Origin: Leptospira congkakensis
GTDB taxonomy: Bacteria > Spirochaetota > Leptospiria > Leptospirales > Leptospiraceae
Assembly: GCF_004770265.1 (NCBI RefSeq)
Contig: NZ_RQGQ01000014.1
Coordinates: forward strand, 124,001-188,000
Reading direction: 5' to 3'
DNA length: 64,000 bases
Below, piece after piece: positions 17,299 through 27,082 of this stretch; position 1 is the first letter of the stretch, and every line of letters begins with the position of its first letter. Under the pieces are notes generated by a model. The model saw nothing but the letters and a program-made list of their open reading frames with translations. It was not told the origin of the DNA and made no database searches. The position numbers were made by a program, and so were the translations under genes.

Positions 17299-18243
17299 CT
17301 ACCAACTTCCACTGGAGCCACCACCGCCAAAACTCCCACCTCCTCCGCTGAATCCTCCCGATGATCCTCCTCCAGAACCAAAGCCCCCTCCCGAAGAACT
17401 TCCAGAAGAGTATGTAACTGAATTTGTAATCTTATCCGATAGAGATTTTACAAAAGACAACTTATCTCTTGTTAGCCGGACAAAAATGAACCCAAATACA
17501 TAAATGAAGTTGCATACAACCCAACCATAGAACCCATAAAAAATCGAAGGCACCCACTGGAAAAAAACTAATAAAAAGAAAAATACCCAAACACTATTAT
17601 CCTCTTTATGGAAGGCCAAGATGGTTGCGAAAAGAAAGATAATTCCAACAAAAATCAAACCCACTAAATACAAATGCCAACCTTGTTCGGCGCCGATCCC
17701 ACGAAATGATTGGAACTTCTCCCAAAGGTTTGGTTCTTCTGGAGTCACACCCGTATCCAAAGTGGTAAGGATTTCTGTTAAACCAGCCGTAATCCCGTCT
17801 GCATACATATCTGATTTAAAGTAGGGAATCATTTTTTTCTGAATGATACGATTGCAATAGGCATCTGTGAGAATTCCTTCGAGGCCGTAACCCACTTCGA
17901 TTCGCACCTTTCTATCTTCGATGGAAAGTAAAACGAGGACTCCGTTGTCCTTATTTTTTTGACCTAACTTCCAAGTTTCCGCAACTTTTAGACTATATTC
18001 TTCTAAAATCTCACCTTCTAACGAATGTATAACGAGAATGGCAATTTGGTTTGAAGTTTTTTTCTCGTGGTCTTCTAAAGTTCTCTCCCAGATATCTGCA
18101 TCTGCTTTGGAGATCGTTCCCTCCTCCCATGTGACTCTTCTTTCTAAAACGGGGATCTCTTTGGCAAAAATTTCGAGAGGAACCACTCCCAAAAGAAAAA
18201 GAAAGAAAAACCTGGGACGGAGAAAAGGAAATATAAATTTCAT
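17299..18243 (-). CDS. TPM-domain (YgcG-like) membrane protein
   Basis: About 314 residues. A signal peptide (cleavage near IFAKE) is followed by a TPM domain (about 30-155, with NQIAILVIHSLEGE, NDGVLVLLSIEDRKVRIEVGYGLEG) and two membrane helices (about 195-250). The C-terminus is a Gly/Ser-rich tail ending SSGSW, typical of YgcG proteins. These are linked to membrane quality control or photosystem repair in other lineages; the bacterial role is not settled. I start at ATG 18243 because it begins a clean signal peptide; a start seven codons upstream is possible. Confidence 0.88.
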   Translation of the reverse strand: MKFIFPFLRPRFFFLFLLGVVPLEIFAKEIPVLERRVTWEEGTISKADADIWERTLEDHEKKTSNQIAILVIHSLEGEILEEYSLKVAETWKLGQKNKDNGVLVLLSIEDRKVRIEVGYGLEGILTDAYCNRIIQKKMIPYFKSDMYADGITAGLTEILTTLDTGVTPEEPNLWEKFQSFRGIGAEQGWHLYLVGLIFVGIIFLFATILAFHKEDNSVWVFFFLLVFFQWVPSIFYGFYGWVVCNFIYVFGFIFVRLTRDKLSFVKSLSDKITNSVTYSSGSSSGGGFGSGGGSSGGFSGGGGSFGGGGSSGSW

Positions 18244-18294
18244 CGGCCCAAGCGTAGTTGACAAACGAGAAAAATCAAAGATTTTTTCTAAGCC

Positions 18295-19503
18295 GTGGAA
18301 ACAACTTTTTTATCAGATTCGATTTTGGTACAAGCGGGAACTTTCAGCGATTACGTCCTGCTATTTGGAATTGTTTTTTGGACCATCCTTGCCTTTTCCG
18401 GAATTTGGATTTGGAAACGAACCCATGTCAGAAAATTAGGTTTTTTGTTTACTCTAATAAGTTTTCTTCCTTTCAGTTATCTCTGTTATCAGTCTTATGA
18501 AGAGAAAGATGGTTTTATTTATCAGCTAGAGATAAATAAAAAAAGAAATCAAATTCGTTTCGGAGATTCAAAGGAACCTGATATCATTTTTCCTATCGAA
18601 GAATTCATCTCTTATCAAATTAAATCGGAATCCGAATCGAAAAAAGATGGGATATTATATACAGATACCATTTATTTGCATCATCAATCAGGGTTACTGC
18701 TACCTGTTGCAGATGTTTCCGTAAAGAGATACAACGATAACAAAGAAGGATTTAGTCGTTATTCATTAGTTTCCAGAGAGTTTAAAAAATTCTTTCGCAT
18801 CCTTCCCCTTCCTGTGGAGAAAGAAACCGGGAAACCATTCAAAGAAATCCTCGTCAAACCGGAGTTACCAGCCAAAAATGAGAACCCCAAGCTATCAAAA
18901 CTAGAGAATGCCGAACTGTTACCTGACTCACAAAATCTAAACCAACCACCAAACAAGATAGAGGCGCCCCAATTCCCCTTGGAATGGAAACATCAAATCA
19001 TCAATGCGAATTGGTATTTTTCATTTTCCCTTCTTGCCATCGGACACCTAGGTGTGCTGCTCTTATGCGCCAACTTTCATGAAGATAGGAACAACAATCG
19101 ACTTTTGGGAGTACTAATCCTTCTATTTGGGTATCTTTCTTTTGGTTCCCAATATTACTTTTGGATTTTGCCTAAATCAAATACCCAATACAAAATTGAA
19201 TCCAAAGCAAATGGATTCCAGTTTTACTCCTCAGAAAACAAAAACATAACCCTTGAAGGCGAGTGGATTTTTCACTCTGATAAAATAGCTTATCTGGAGC
19301 TGCCAAAGAAAACCTTACACATCCAAACCAAAATGGCGTATGAAAAAGCAATGACATTGGTCGAATCTTTAGAAAGCGACTCTCCCGACTTAAGCAATGC
19401 CTTAAAGTTAACAAAAGAGGCTTACAATGCCTCGGAATGGGTGCGTTGGGATTTAAGCGATCTTCCTATGGAAGTTGCAGTTCGCTTGTTTCTTGTACTC
19501 TAA
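18295..19503 (+). CDS. Membrane protein of unknown function
   Basis: A 402-residue protein from a GTG start. Two hydrophobic segments near the N-terminus (about 18-40 and 47-64), a soluble region with a Pro-rich linker (about 175-230) and two more hydrophobic segments (about 245-290) precede a soluble C-terminal domain. I recognise no family motif. Divergent from the TPM gene with only about 50 bases between them, so they may share a regulatory region. Confidence 0.65.
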   Translation: METTFLSDSILVQAGTFSDYVLLFGIVFWTILAFSGIWIWKRTHVRKLGFLFTLISFLPFSYLCYQSYEEKDGFIYQLEINKKRNQIRFGDSKEPDIIFPIEEFISYQIKSESESKKDGILYTDTIYLHHQSGLLLPVADVSVKRYNDNKEGFSRYSLVSREFKKFFRILPLPVEKETGKPFKEILVKPELPAKNENPKLSKLENAELLPDSQNLNQPPNKIEAPQFPLEWKHQIINANWYFSFSLLAIGHLGVLLLCANFHEDRNNNRLLGVLILLFGYLSFGSQYYFWILPKSNTQYKIESKANGFQFYSSENKNITLEGEWIFHSDKIAYLELPKKTLHIQTKMAYEKAMTLVESLESDSPDLSNALKLTKEAYNASEWVRWDLSDLPMEVAVRLFLVL

Positions 19504-19699
19504 GTTTTTTTGGACTAAATACAAACTGGTTTTTCACATAAGCAAATTGATCTAATAAATAGCATAATGTACCGAATACGAACACTTGAGACTGTTTCGC
19601 GCTGCCTAAAAATAAATCATTTTGCTGAAAACAAAATAATTGGACAGTACACCCAAATTCAAAAACAAGGTACAGTAATTGCTTTAGAGTAGGGTACGT
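19504..19699 (+). promoter_or_regulatory. AT-rich leader region of gltB
   Basis: This 196-base spacer holds the gltB promoter. Two ACAGTA direct repeats lie at 19644-19649 and 19672-19677. A sequence with the sigma-54 spacing GG-N10-GC (GG at 19669-19670, TTGC ending at 19682) overlaps the second. However, its predicted transcription start would leave almost no leader before the ATG at 19700, so the promoter type is uncertain. AGGG just before the ATG can serve as ribosome-binding site. No riboswitch fold was seen. Confidence 0.4.
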
Positions 19700-22600
19700 A
19701 TGTCAAAATCTAACCAACCACCCATCCTTCCGCCAGTCGGCCCACAGGCCCAAGGTATGTATGATCCTGCCATGGACAAAGATTCCTGTGGTGTTGGTTT
19801 TATCGCAAATTATAAAGGCAAACGTTCCCGCGACATCGTCGACAAAGGGATTCGCCTCATGTGTAACCTAGAACACAGGGGTGCCGAAGGGGCCGATCCA
19901 AAAACCGGTGACGGTGCTGGGATCATGATCAATATCCCCGATGCATTTTTTAGGAAGAATCTGCCCTTCTCTCTTCCCAAAGAAGGTGATTATGCTGTGG
20001 GTTTTCTTTTCCTTCCACAGAATTCGGAAGTCAGAACTGCAATCGAAAACGTAATCGAAAAAATCATTGTAGACGAAGGTGAGGAATTTTTAGGATTTCG
20101 CGATGTCCCCATTAACAAAGAATATGCGGGAGTAGTGGCATCCAAAACCATGCCGGTATTCAAACAAGTATTCATTGGCAAAAAATCCAAAAAACTAAAA
20201 ACTTCTGACGACTTCGAAAGAAAATTATTTCTCATTCGTCGTTTGATTGATAGAAGGATTCGTGCCGAACTAAAACTGGATCGTTCCCAATACTACGTAC
20301 CAAGTTTTTCTTCCAGAACCATCGTATACAAAGGGATGTTACTCGGTGACCAAGTTAAGAAGTTCTATGAAGATTTAAAATCACCAGATTTAACTTCTGC
20401 ATTTTGTTTAACTCATACAAGATTTTCGACTAACACCTTCCCTACTTGGGATTTGGCTCATCCTTATCGTCAAATTGCACATAACGGAGAGATCAACACA
20501 CTTCGCGGGAACATGAACTGGATGGCCGCTCGCCAAATGGTAATGCAGTCTCCACTTTACGGCGATGAACTTCGTCGTATGTTACCGATTGTTATGGAAG
20601 GCCAGTCAGATACGGCTACTTTTGATACCGTACTTGAACTACTTGTGATGGGAGGAAGATCTCTCCCTCATTCAGTGATGATGATGATTCCAGAAGCTTG
20701 GTCAAAAAACAAGGCTATGGATGCCGACAGACGCGCGTTCTACGAATATCATGCAACCTTTATGGAACCTTGGGATGGACCCGCTGCCATTGCTTTTACT
20801 GATGGTAGAATCATTGGTGCCACATTGGATCGTAACGGACTTCGTCCTGCTCGATTTGTTGTCACAAAAGACGATGAAGTGATCATGTCTTCCGAAGCGG
20901 GGGTACTTAACCTTCCGCCAGAAGAAATTTTAATCCAAGATCGACTTCGTCCAGGTCGTATGCTCCTCATTGATATGGAAAAAGGCCAAATCCTTGACGA
21001 CGAAGAAATCAAAAAACAAATCGCTACCCAACAACCTTATCGCAAGTGGGTAGAAGACAATATGATTCGTCTCGGGTCTTTACCAGACCCTGAAAACGTA
21101 AAACAACCACAACATGAATCCATTTTGGAACGCCAAAGAGCTTTCGGGTACACTCATGAAGATGTATTTACCATCATCAAACCAATGGGTGTTTCTGGCG
21201 AAGAACCGATTGGTTCTATGGGTGTGGACTCTGCTCTAGCGGTACTCAGCGAAAAACCACAACCCCTATTCCGTTATTTCAAACAAAACTTTGCACAAGT
21301 AACCAATCCACCGATTGATCCTATTCGTGAAGAACTTGTGATGGAACTCACAACTTATATTGGACCGGAAGGAAATCTTCTCTCTGAAGAGCCAGAACAT
21401 GCTCATCGTTTGGAATTGGAACATCCAATCCTTACAAACGAAGATTTTGAAAAGATCAAACAAATCAGCGAAGGACATTTCAAAGCCAAAACTTTTGAAA
21501 TCCTTTTTGATCCATCTAAAAAACATGATATGCGAAACTCTCTCGATCGTGTTTGTGCTGATGCAGCAAAAGCAGTTCGGGAACAAGGAGTGACTCTCAT
21601 CATCCTAACCGACCATGGTGTTGGTGAGAAAAAAGCTGCCATCCCATCACTACTTGCCGTAGCAGGACTTCACCACTATTTGATCCGTGAAGGTCTTCGT
21701 ACTCGTGCAGGGATCGTTTTGGAATCAGGGGAACCAAGAGAAGTGGCCCACTTTGCATTGTTATGTGGTTATGGTGCCAACGCCATCAATCCATACCTTG
21801 CTTTTGAAACGATCGCCGATCTTTCACAACAAGGATTACTTCCAGAAGTTCCTGAATACAAAGAAGCAAAAAAGAAATACATCAAATCTATTGGGAAAGG
21901 ACTATTCAAAGTATTTTCAAAAATGGGAATCTCCACATTACAATCGTATTGTGGTGCGCAAATTTTTGAAGCAGTAGGACTTGATTCCGAGCTCGTTAAC
22001 ACTTACTTTGCAGGAACACAGTCTAGAATCGAAGGGCTTTCTCTTGAGATGTTAGAAGAAGAAACGGTTCGTCGTCACAAAGCGGCTTACGATTCTACTT
22101 TTTTTCCGAACAACCTAGAACCAGGTGGGGTGCACTACTATCGTAAAAATGGAGATAGCCATCTCTATACTCCGATTACAGTTCACAAACTCCAAAAAGC
22201 AACGCAGGACAACGACTACAAAGTTTTTAAAGAGTTCTCTAGCCTCATCGATAACCAAAACGAAAAAGCTATCACTCTTAGAAGTTTGTTCCAACTTGAT
22301 TTTGAAGGATCCAAAGCGATCCCGATAGAAGAAGTAGAATCAGTAAAATCTATTCTCAAACGTTTCCAAACAGGAGCGATGAGCCATGGTTCCATTTCTT
22401 GGGAAGCACATACAACTCTTGCCATTGCCATGAACCGAATTGGTGCTAAATCCAATACAGGGGAAGGTGGAGAGGATCCAGTAAGATTCAAAACTCTTCC
22501 AAATGGAGATAGCATGCGTTCGGCGATCAAACAGGTTGCTTCTGCGAGATTTGGTGTGACTATGGAATACCTCACCAATGCCGATGACATCCAAATCAAA

Positions 22601-24277
22601 ATGGCACAGGGCGCCAAACCAGGAGAAGGTGGACAACTTCCAGGCCATAAAGTAGACAAATACATTGGATGGCTTCGTTATTCCACTCCGGGTGTAACTT
22701 TGATTTCCCCTCCTCCACACCATGATATTTATTCCATCGAAGATTTGAAACAGCTGATCTTTGATTTAAAGAACTCCAACCCAAGATCACGTGTTTCTGT
22801 GAAACTAGTTTCTGAATCTGGGGTAGGAACTGTGGCTGCTGGTGTTGCCAAAGCACACGCCGACCACATCCTCATTGCTGGACATGAAGGGGGAACGGGA
22901 GCAAGCCCCATCTCTTCCATTCACCATGCAGGAACACCTTGGGAACTCGGACTTTCGGAAACCCACCAAACTCTTGTCGCCAACGGACTTCGTGACCGAG
23001 TGTATCTCGCTGTGGATGGAAAACTCCTCACTGGAAAAGATGTGGTTGTAGGAGCCCTACTCGGTGCGGAAGAGTTTGGATTTTCCACTTCGGCCCTCGT
23101 ATCAGTGGGTTGTATCATGATGCGTAAATGCCACTTGAATACTTGCCCAGTTGGTGTTGCCACTCAAGATGAATTCTTAAGAAGTAAATTTACCGGCAAA
23201 CCAGAGTATGTTGTAAATTTTATGACCTTTGTTGCAGAAGAAGTTCGTGAAATCATGGCAAAACTTGGATTCAGAACTTTCGAAGAAATGATTGGCCAAG
23301 TGGAAAAAATCAAATTCAAACGACCGCACCACCATTGGAAAGCTCGCGGACTTGATTTTACAAAAGTTCTCCATAGACCAACTCCTGTATTTCCTACAGG
23401 ACTCTATCGTGCGAAAGAACAGAACCACCATTTGGATGAACAGATTGATAACGAGCTGATTCGTAAGTCACTCCCTGCCATTGACCACAAACAACCGGTC
23501 AAAATCAAAACCTCCATTGTGAACTTAAATCGCTCTGTAGGAACCATGCTCAGTCACGAAGTGACAAAAAAATATGGAGTGGATGGTCTTATCGAAGACA
23601 CCATTGACATTGAGTTCACTGGAACCGCAGGACAGTCATTTGGTGCTTTTGTGACCAAAGGAATGACACTTCGCCTCATTGGGGAAGGAAATGACTATGT
23701 AGGGAAAGGACTATGTGGGGGAAAACTCATCTTCCAAACTCCAAAAAATGCTCCTTACAAAGCAGAAGAGAACATCGTCATCGGTAACACTTGTTTCATT
23801 GGCGCCACAAGTGGAAATGCTTATGTCAACGGGATTGCAGGGGAAAGATTCTGTGTTCGTAACTCCGGTGCTCATGTCATCGTAGAAGGAACAGGAGACC
23901 ATGGTTGTGAATATATGACTGGTGGGCGGGTCATCATCCTTGGAGACATTGGAAGAAACTTTGCTGCCGGTATGTCCGGTGGAATTGCATACCTTTGGGA
24001 TCCAAAGAAAAACAAAGAATCACTCATCAACAAAGAGATGGTCGACTTAGATCCGTTAACTGATGCAAACGAAATTGCCGAAGTAAAAAAGATGGTAGAA
24101 GATCATAAAACTTACACTGGTTCCAAACGCGCAGAAGAAGTTCTGAACAATTGGGATGCTGTTGTAAAACAAATGATCAAAGTGATTCCAAGAGATTATA
24201 AAAAAGCTCTAGAAAAAATGGCAGAAGAAACAACATCTGCAAAACCGAACAAAGAGGGGGTAACAGCTCGTGGGTAA
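19700..24277 (+). CDS. gltB: Glutamate synthase (GOGAT) large subunit
   Basis: A 1525-residue enzyme that transfers the amide of glutamine to 2-oxoglutarate. The N-terminal class II amidotransferase domain has its nucleophile at Cys30 (KDSCGVGF), exposed after removal of a short propeptide. The central domain, the FMN-binding synthase domain ([22 protein letters not shown]) and the 3Fe-4S cysteines in [17 protein letters not shown] follow. The C-terminal GXGXG beta-helix domain ends the protein. Length matches bacterial alpha subunits. It overlaps gltD by eight bases. Confidence 0.98.
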   Translation: MSKSNQPPILPPVGPQAQGMYDPAMDKDSCGVGFIANYKGKRSRDIVDKGIRLMCNLEHRGAEGADPKTGDGAGIMINIPDAFFRKNLPFSLPKEGDYAVGFLFLPQNSEVRTAIENVIEKIIVDEGEEFLGFRDVPINKEYAGVVASKTMPVFKQVFIGKKSKKLKTSDDFERKLFLIRRLIDRRIRAELKLDRSQYYVPSFSSRTIVYKGMLLGDQVKKFYEDLKSPDLTSAFCLTHTRFSTNTFPTWDLAHPYRQIAHNGEINTLRGNMNWMAARQMVMQSPLYGDELRRMLPIVMEGQSDTATFDTVLELLVMGGRSLPHSVMMMIPEAWSKNKAMDADRRAFYEYHATFMEPWDGPAAIAFTDGRIIGATLDRNGLRPARFVVTKDDEVIMSSEAGVLNLPPEEILIQDRLRPGRMLLIDMEKGQILDDEEIKKQIATQQPYRKWVEDNMIRLGSLPDPENVKQPQHESILERQRAFGYTHEDVFTIIKPMGVSGEEPIGSMGVDSALAVLSEKPQPLFRYFKQNFAQVTNPPIDPIREELVMELTTYIGPEGNLLSEEPEHAHRLELEHPILTNEDFEKIKQISEGHFKAKTFEILFDPSKKHDMRNSLDRVCADAAKAVREQGVTLIILTDHGVGEKKAAIPSLLAVAGLHHYLIREGLRTRAGIVLESGEPREVAHFALLCGYGANAINPYLAFETIADLSQQGLLPEVPEYKEAKKKYIKSIGKGLFKVFSKMGISTLQSYCGAQIFEAVGLDSELVNTYFAGTQSRIEGLSLEMLEEETVRRHKAAYDSTFFPNNLEPGGVHYYRKNGDSHLYTPITVHKLQKATQDNDYKVFKEFSSLIDNQNEKAITLRSLFQLDFEGSKAIPIEEVESVKSILKRFQTGAMSHGSISWEAHTTLAIAMNRIGAKSNTGEGGEDPVRFKTLPNGDSMRSAIKQVASARFGVTMEYLTNADDIQIKMAQGAKPGEGGQLPGHKVDKYIGWLRYSTPGVTLISPPPHHDIYSIEDLKQLIFDLKNSNPRSRVSVKLVSESGVGTVAAGVAKAHADHILIAGHEGGTGASPISSIHHAGTPWELGLSETHQTLVANGLRDRVYLAVDGKLLTGKDVVVGALLGAEEFGFSTSALVSVGCIMMRKCHLNTCPVGVATQDEFLRSKFTGKPEYVVNFMTFVAEEVREIMAKLGFRTFEEMIGQVEKIKFKRPHHHWKARGLDFTKVLHRPTPVFPTGLYRAKEQNHHLDEQIDNELIRKSLPAIDHKQPVKIKTSIVNLNRSVGTMLSHEVTKKYGVDGLIEDTIDIEFTGTAGQSFGAFVTKGMTLRLIGEGNDYVGKGLCGGKLIFQTPKNAPYKAEENIVIGNTCFIGATSGNAYVNGIAGERFCVRNSGAHVIVEGTGDHGCEYMTGGRVIILGDIGRNFAAGMSGGIAYLWDPKKNKESLINKEMVDLDPLTDANEIAEVKKMVEDHKTYTGSKRAEEVLNNWDAVVKQMIKVIPRDYKKALEKMAEETTSAKPNKEGVTARG

Positions 24278-25712
24278 ACCAACAGGATTTTTAGAATTTA
24301 AAAAAGAATACCTTCAGAAGATTGAACCGAAGGAACGAGTTAAGAACTACAAAGAGTTCGAAAAACCGTTCCCTGAAGCTGTTGCGAAAGACCAAGGCGC
24401 TCGTTGTATGGACTGCGGGATTCCTTTTTGCCACGGTGATACAGGTTGTCCTGTGGACAACCTCATCCCAGAGTTTAATGACTTTGTTTACCGAGGTCGC
24501 TGGAAAGAAGCTTGGGAAAACCTTTCCAAAACAAATAACTTTCCTGAATTTACGGGAAGGTTATGCCCTGCTCCTTGTGAGTCGGCCTGTACTTTAGGAA
24601 TCATCGAACCACCGGTTTCTATCAAATCCATTGAAAGAACCATCATTGATCGTGCTTGGGAAGAAGGATGGGTCATCCCACAACCTTCTAGTTCTAAATC
24701 GGGAAAAAAAGTTGCCGTAGTTGGATCGGGACCTGCTGGTCTTGCCGCAGGACAACAGTTAGCTCGTGCAGGTCATACTGTAACTATCTTTGAAAAAAAT
24801 GATCGGATTGGTGGTCTACTCCGTTACGGAATTCCAGACTTTAAAATGGAAAAAAGACATATTGACCGACGTGTCAAACAAATGGAAGCGGAAGGTGTTA
24901 CTTTCAAAACCAATGTCAATGTTGGTGTCGATATTACAGCAAAGCAACTATTAGCTGATTTTGATTCAGTAGTTCTCGCCTGTGGATCTGAATCCCCAAG
25001 AGATTTACCTGTAGAAGGAAGAAATAGCAAAGGGGTTCACTTTGCTATGGACTTTTTGTCCAAAAACAACAAACAAGTTGCAGGTGACGATATTGAAATC
25101 ATTAATGCGAAAGACAAACATGTCATCGTCATTGGTGGTGGAGATACTGGATCCGATTGTGTAGGAACTTCCAATCGACATGGTGCCAAATCTGTCACTC
25201 AAATTGAACTTTTCCCAGAGCCCCCAAAAGAAAGAGACTCCTCTACTCCTTGGCCGCTTTATCCAAAAATGCTTCGCACATCCACCTCACATGAAGAAGG
25301 TGTTAGTCGTAAATGGGCTGTTTCCACTATGGGTTTTAAATCCAATGAAAAAGGGGAAGTCACTGCCATCTACGGATCCGAAGTAAAAGAAGAAAACGGA
25401 AAATTCAATCCCATTCCTGGAACTGAGTTTGAATGGCCGGCCGATTTGGTTTTTCTTGCTATGGGATTTGTAAACCCCATCAAAGAAGGACTCATCGCTG
25501 ATTTGCAAAAAGAAGGTTTGGAACTAGACGGTCGTGGGAATGTAAAAGCAGATTTTGGAACAAAATCAGGATCTTTTGCAACTTCTGTACCGAAAGTGTA
25601 CGCTTGTGGAGACGTAAGACGGGGGCAATCCCTCATTGTTTGGGCCATTTCCGAAGGAAGGAAGTGTGCTGACCAAGTCCACCAGTATCTTACTTTGGAG
25701 CAAGAAACCTAA
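24270..25712 (+). CDS. gltD: Glutamate synthase small subunit
   Basis: A 480-residue FAD protein that passes electrons from NAD(P)H to GltB. N-terminal cysteine clusters for 4Fe-4S centres are seen in [11 protein letters not shown] and [12 protein letters not shown]. The FAD Rossmann motif is [12 protein letters not shown] and the NAD(P) motif [11 protein letters not shown]. The GTG start at 24270 overlaps the end of gltB, ensuring coupled synthesis of the two subunits. Confidence 0.98.
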   Translation: MGKPTGFLEFKKEYLQKIEPKERVKNYKEFEKPFPEAVAKDQGARCMDCGIPFCHGDTGCPVDNLIPEFNDFVYRGRWKEAWENLSKTNNFPEFTGRLCPAPCESACTLGIIEPPVSIKSIERTIIDRAWEEGWVIPQPSSSKSGKKVAVVGSGPAGLAAGQQLARAGHTVTIFEKNDRIGGLLRYGIPDFKMEKRHIDRRVKQMEAEGVTFKTNVNVGVDITAKQLLADFDSVVLACGSESPRDLPVEGRNSKGVHFAMDFLSKNNKQVAGDDIEIINAKDKHVIVIGGGDTGSDCVGTSNRHGAKSVTQIELFPEPPKERDSSTPWPLYPKMLRTSTSHEEGVSRKWAVSTMGFKSNEKGEVTAIYGSEVKEENGKFNPIPGTEFEWPADLVFLAMGFVNPIKEGLIADLQKEGLELDGRGNVKADFGTKSGSFATSVPKVYACGDVRRGQSLIVWAISEGRKCADQVHQYLTLEQET

Positions 25713-25721
25713 ACTTCTTTT

Positions 25722-25907
25722 TTAAGAACCGCATTTGGAACATACCTTGTCATAACAGGGATAATTTCTTTCCAAATGCGGATTTACTTTCGAATCCTCT
25801 TTAGCAAAAAAATTCTTGCCTAACTTCCAAATCGCCAAAATCATTGGAGAGATCAATTGAAACGTAGCTAGTAACACTATAGAGATTGTTATATAATATT
25901 CCAACAC
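25722..25907 (-). CDS. Possible small membrane protein, doubtful
   Basis: A 61-codon frame from GTG with AAGGG about nine bases upstream. It would encode one membrane helix (about 5-28) and a C-terminal tail with three Cys in PCYDKVCSKC. The composition looks protein-like. Against it, both arms of a 12-bp inverted repeat fall inside the frame and its start overlaps the leader of the divergent gene at 25919. I list it as a low-confidence candidate. Confidence 0.3.
   Translation of the reverse strand: MLEYYITISIVLLATFQLISPMILAIWKLGKNFFAKEDSKVNPHLERNYPCYDKVCSKCGS
25729..25781. repeat. 12-bp inverted repeat downstream of gltD
   Basis: CCGCATTTGGAA (25729-25740) pairs perfectly with TTCCAAATGCGG (25770-25781) across a 29-base loop that itself can form a small bulged hairpin (CCTTGT/ACAGG). 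It begins 16 bases after the gltD stop. There is no strong T-run after it, so it may stabilise the gltBD transcript 3' end or act as a weak terminator. Confidence 0.55.
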
Positions 25908-25918
25908 TTGAGATACCC

Positions 25919-26890
25919 TTGAAACTTACTATTACACAATATTTTAAAATCGCAACACTTTTGGTGATCCTCACGGGCAACCTATCGGCAGAGAACATCC
26001 TCCTCAAAAAAGGCGGAACTCTCCAAGGTAAGGTGGTGGAACAAGACCAATATAAGCTAAAAATTCGTAAAGAAGACGGAACCACTGTGGTTCTTAGTAA
26101 AACTGACATTCTCAAAGTGGTTTACAAAGACCACCTAACAGCTGCAGAGGAAGACAAACTTCGTAAAGCAGAAGAAGACAAAGAAAGAATCAAAAGAGAA
26201 AAAGAAGAAGCAGCTAGACTTAAAAAAGAACAAGAAGATGCTGCAAAATTAGAAAAAGAATTAGCTGCTAAAAATGCTAACGCTGATGCAGAAGCCAAAC
26301 GCAAAAAAGAAGAAGACGCAAAACGAGCAGAAGCAGACCGCAAGAACCTGACAAAAGGTGGTGCCGCTTGGAGATCTGCTGTCCTTCCTGGTTGGGGCCA
26401 ATGGAAACAAGATAGAAAGGTTCAGGCAATTGTGTATCCTACTATCATTGCAGTTGGTCTTTTTTTCACATACGACAAACACCGTATGTATTTAAATGCT
26501 AAACGCGATTATAATAATTTAGAAAATCCTTATACTACTAATGGTTTGTTCCGTGCAGCGGTTTCACAGCAGTCGGCAGCAACTGTTTCTCCAGCGGAAG
26601 CAGTGGTCGCAAGCCAACTAGGTCCCTTCAAAGGCCAAAGAGAATCGGTTGAAAAACATTACCAAGATATGCAATACATTGGTATCGCTACCCTACTCGT
26701 GTATTTCTGGAATATTTTTGACGCCTATTACTTCCACCCGACAGGTTCTGGACTCAGTTACGAAGACACTCGAAAAGAAAAATTCTTTATGCGTTCTTCT
26801 GTGGATCGTGTTGGTTACCACCCCACTGCCATTGCAGGAGATCGTGGAATCGAACACCGTACACAACTCGGATACGAGTATAATTTCTGA
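25919..26890 (+). CDS. Exported coiled-coil protein with DUF5683-like domain
   Basis: About 323 residues. A TTG start at 25919 gives a clean signal peptide (cleavage after LSA); an earlier in-frame TTG at 25886 adds 11 residues. A small beta domain (about 30-70, GGTLQGKVVEQD, LKIRKEDG) is followed by a highly charged Glu/Lys/Ala coiled coil (about 75-140). A C-terminal part starts with AAWRSAVLPGWGQWK and has two hydrophobic segments, the pattern of DUF5683-type membrane proteins. A TATAAT lies at 25892-25897. Function unknown, probably envelope-associated. Confidence 0.8.
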   Translation: MKLTITQYFKIATLLVILTGNLSAENILLKKGGTLQGKVVEQDQYKLKIRKEDGTTVVLSKTDILKVVYKDHLTAAEEDKLRKAEEDKERIKREKEEAARLKKEQEDAAKLEKELAAKNANADAEAKRKKEEDAKRAEADRKNLTKGGAAWRSAVLPGWGQWKQDRKVQAIVYPTIIAVGLFFTYDKHRMYLNAKRDYNNLENPYTTNGLFRAAVSQQSAATVSPAEAVVASQLGPFKGQRESVEKHYQDMQYIGIATLLVYFWNIFDAYYFHPTGSGLSYEDTRKEKFFMRSSVDRVGYHPTAIAGDRGIEHRTQLGYEYNF

Positions 26891-26899
26891 CAACCATTA

Positions 26900-26928
26900 G
26901 GGGAGATGACTCCCCGACTTCATTTTTT
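26900..26928 (+). terminator. Rho-independent-type terminator
   Basis: GGGGAG (26900-26905) pairs with CTCCCC (26910-26915) across ATGA, followed after a short spacer by TTTTTT (26923-26928). It lies ten bases after the coiled-coil gene stop. Confidence 0.65.
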
Positions 26929-26951
26929 AGATCAATTCTAAGTCTCAATTA

Positions 26952-26975
26952 GCCCCTTGACAAATATCAAGGGGC
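26952..26975. promoter_or_regulatory. FNR/CRP-like box inside a perfect palindrome
   Basis: GCCCCTTGA and TCAAGGGGC form nine-bp arms around six bases. The core TTGAC-AAAT-ATCAA (26957-26970) matches the FNR consensus TTGAT-N4-ATCAA at nine of ten positions. It sits about 113 bases before the ccoN start and upstream of a TATATA (27043-27048). No T-run follows, which favours a binding site over a terminator. Confidence 0.5.
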
Positions 26976-27082
26976 ATGAATCCGAACCCCAATCTGTTTT
27001 TCTTTCTTTTCTTCGTCCTTTTAAATACAAAGGAATTAGTTCTATATATATACGGAACTGATAAAGATTAAGGAGAGAAACA

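Noticed and set aside
17300..17400. Repetitive Gly/Ser-coding sequence resembling a tandem repeat
   Set aside because: It encodes the normal low-complexity tail of YgcG/TPM proteins and is not a DNA repeat element.
22216..22665. 149-codon minus-strand frame opposite gltB
   Set aside because: Lies wholly within a highly conserved part of glutamate synthase; a codon-bias shadow.
26122..26343. Repetitive A/G-rich sequence and opposite-strand Ser/Ala-rich frame
   Set aside because: It is the coiled-coil coding region (Glu/Lys/Ala) of the exported protein; the opposite frame is a composition artefact.
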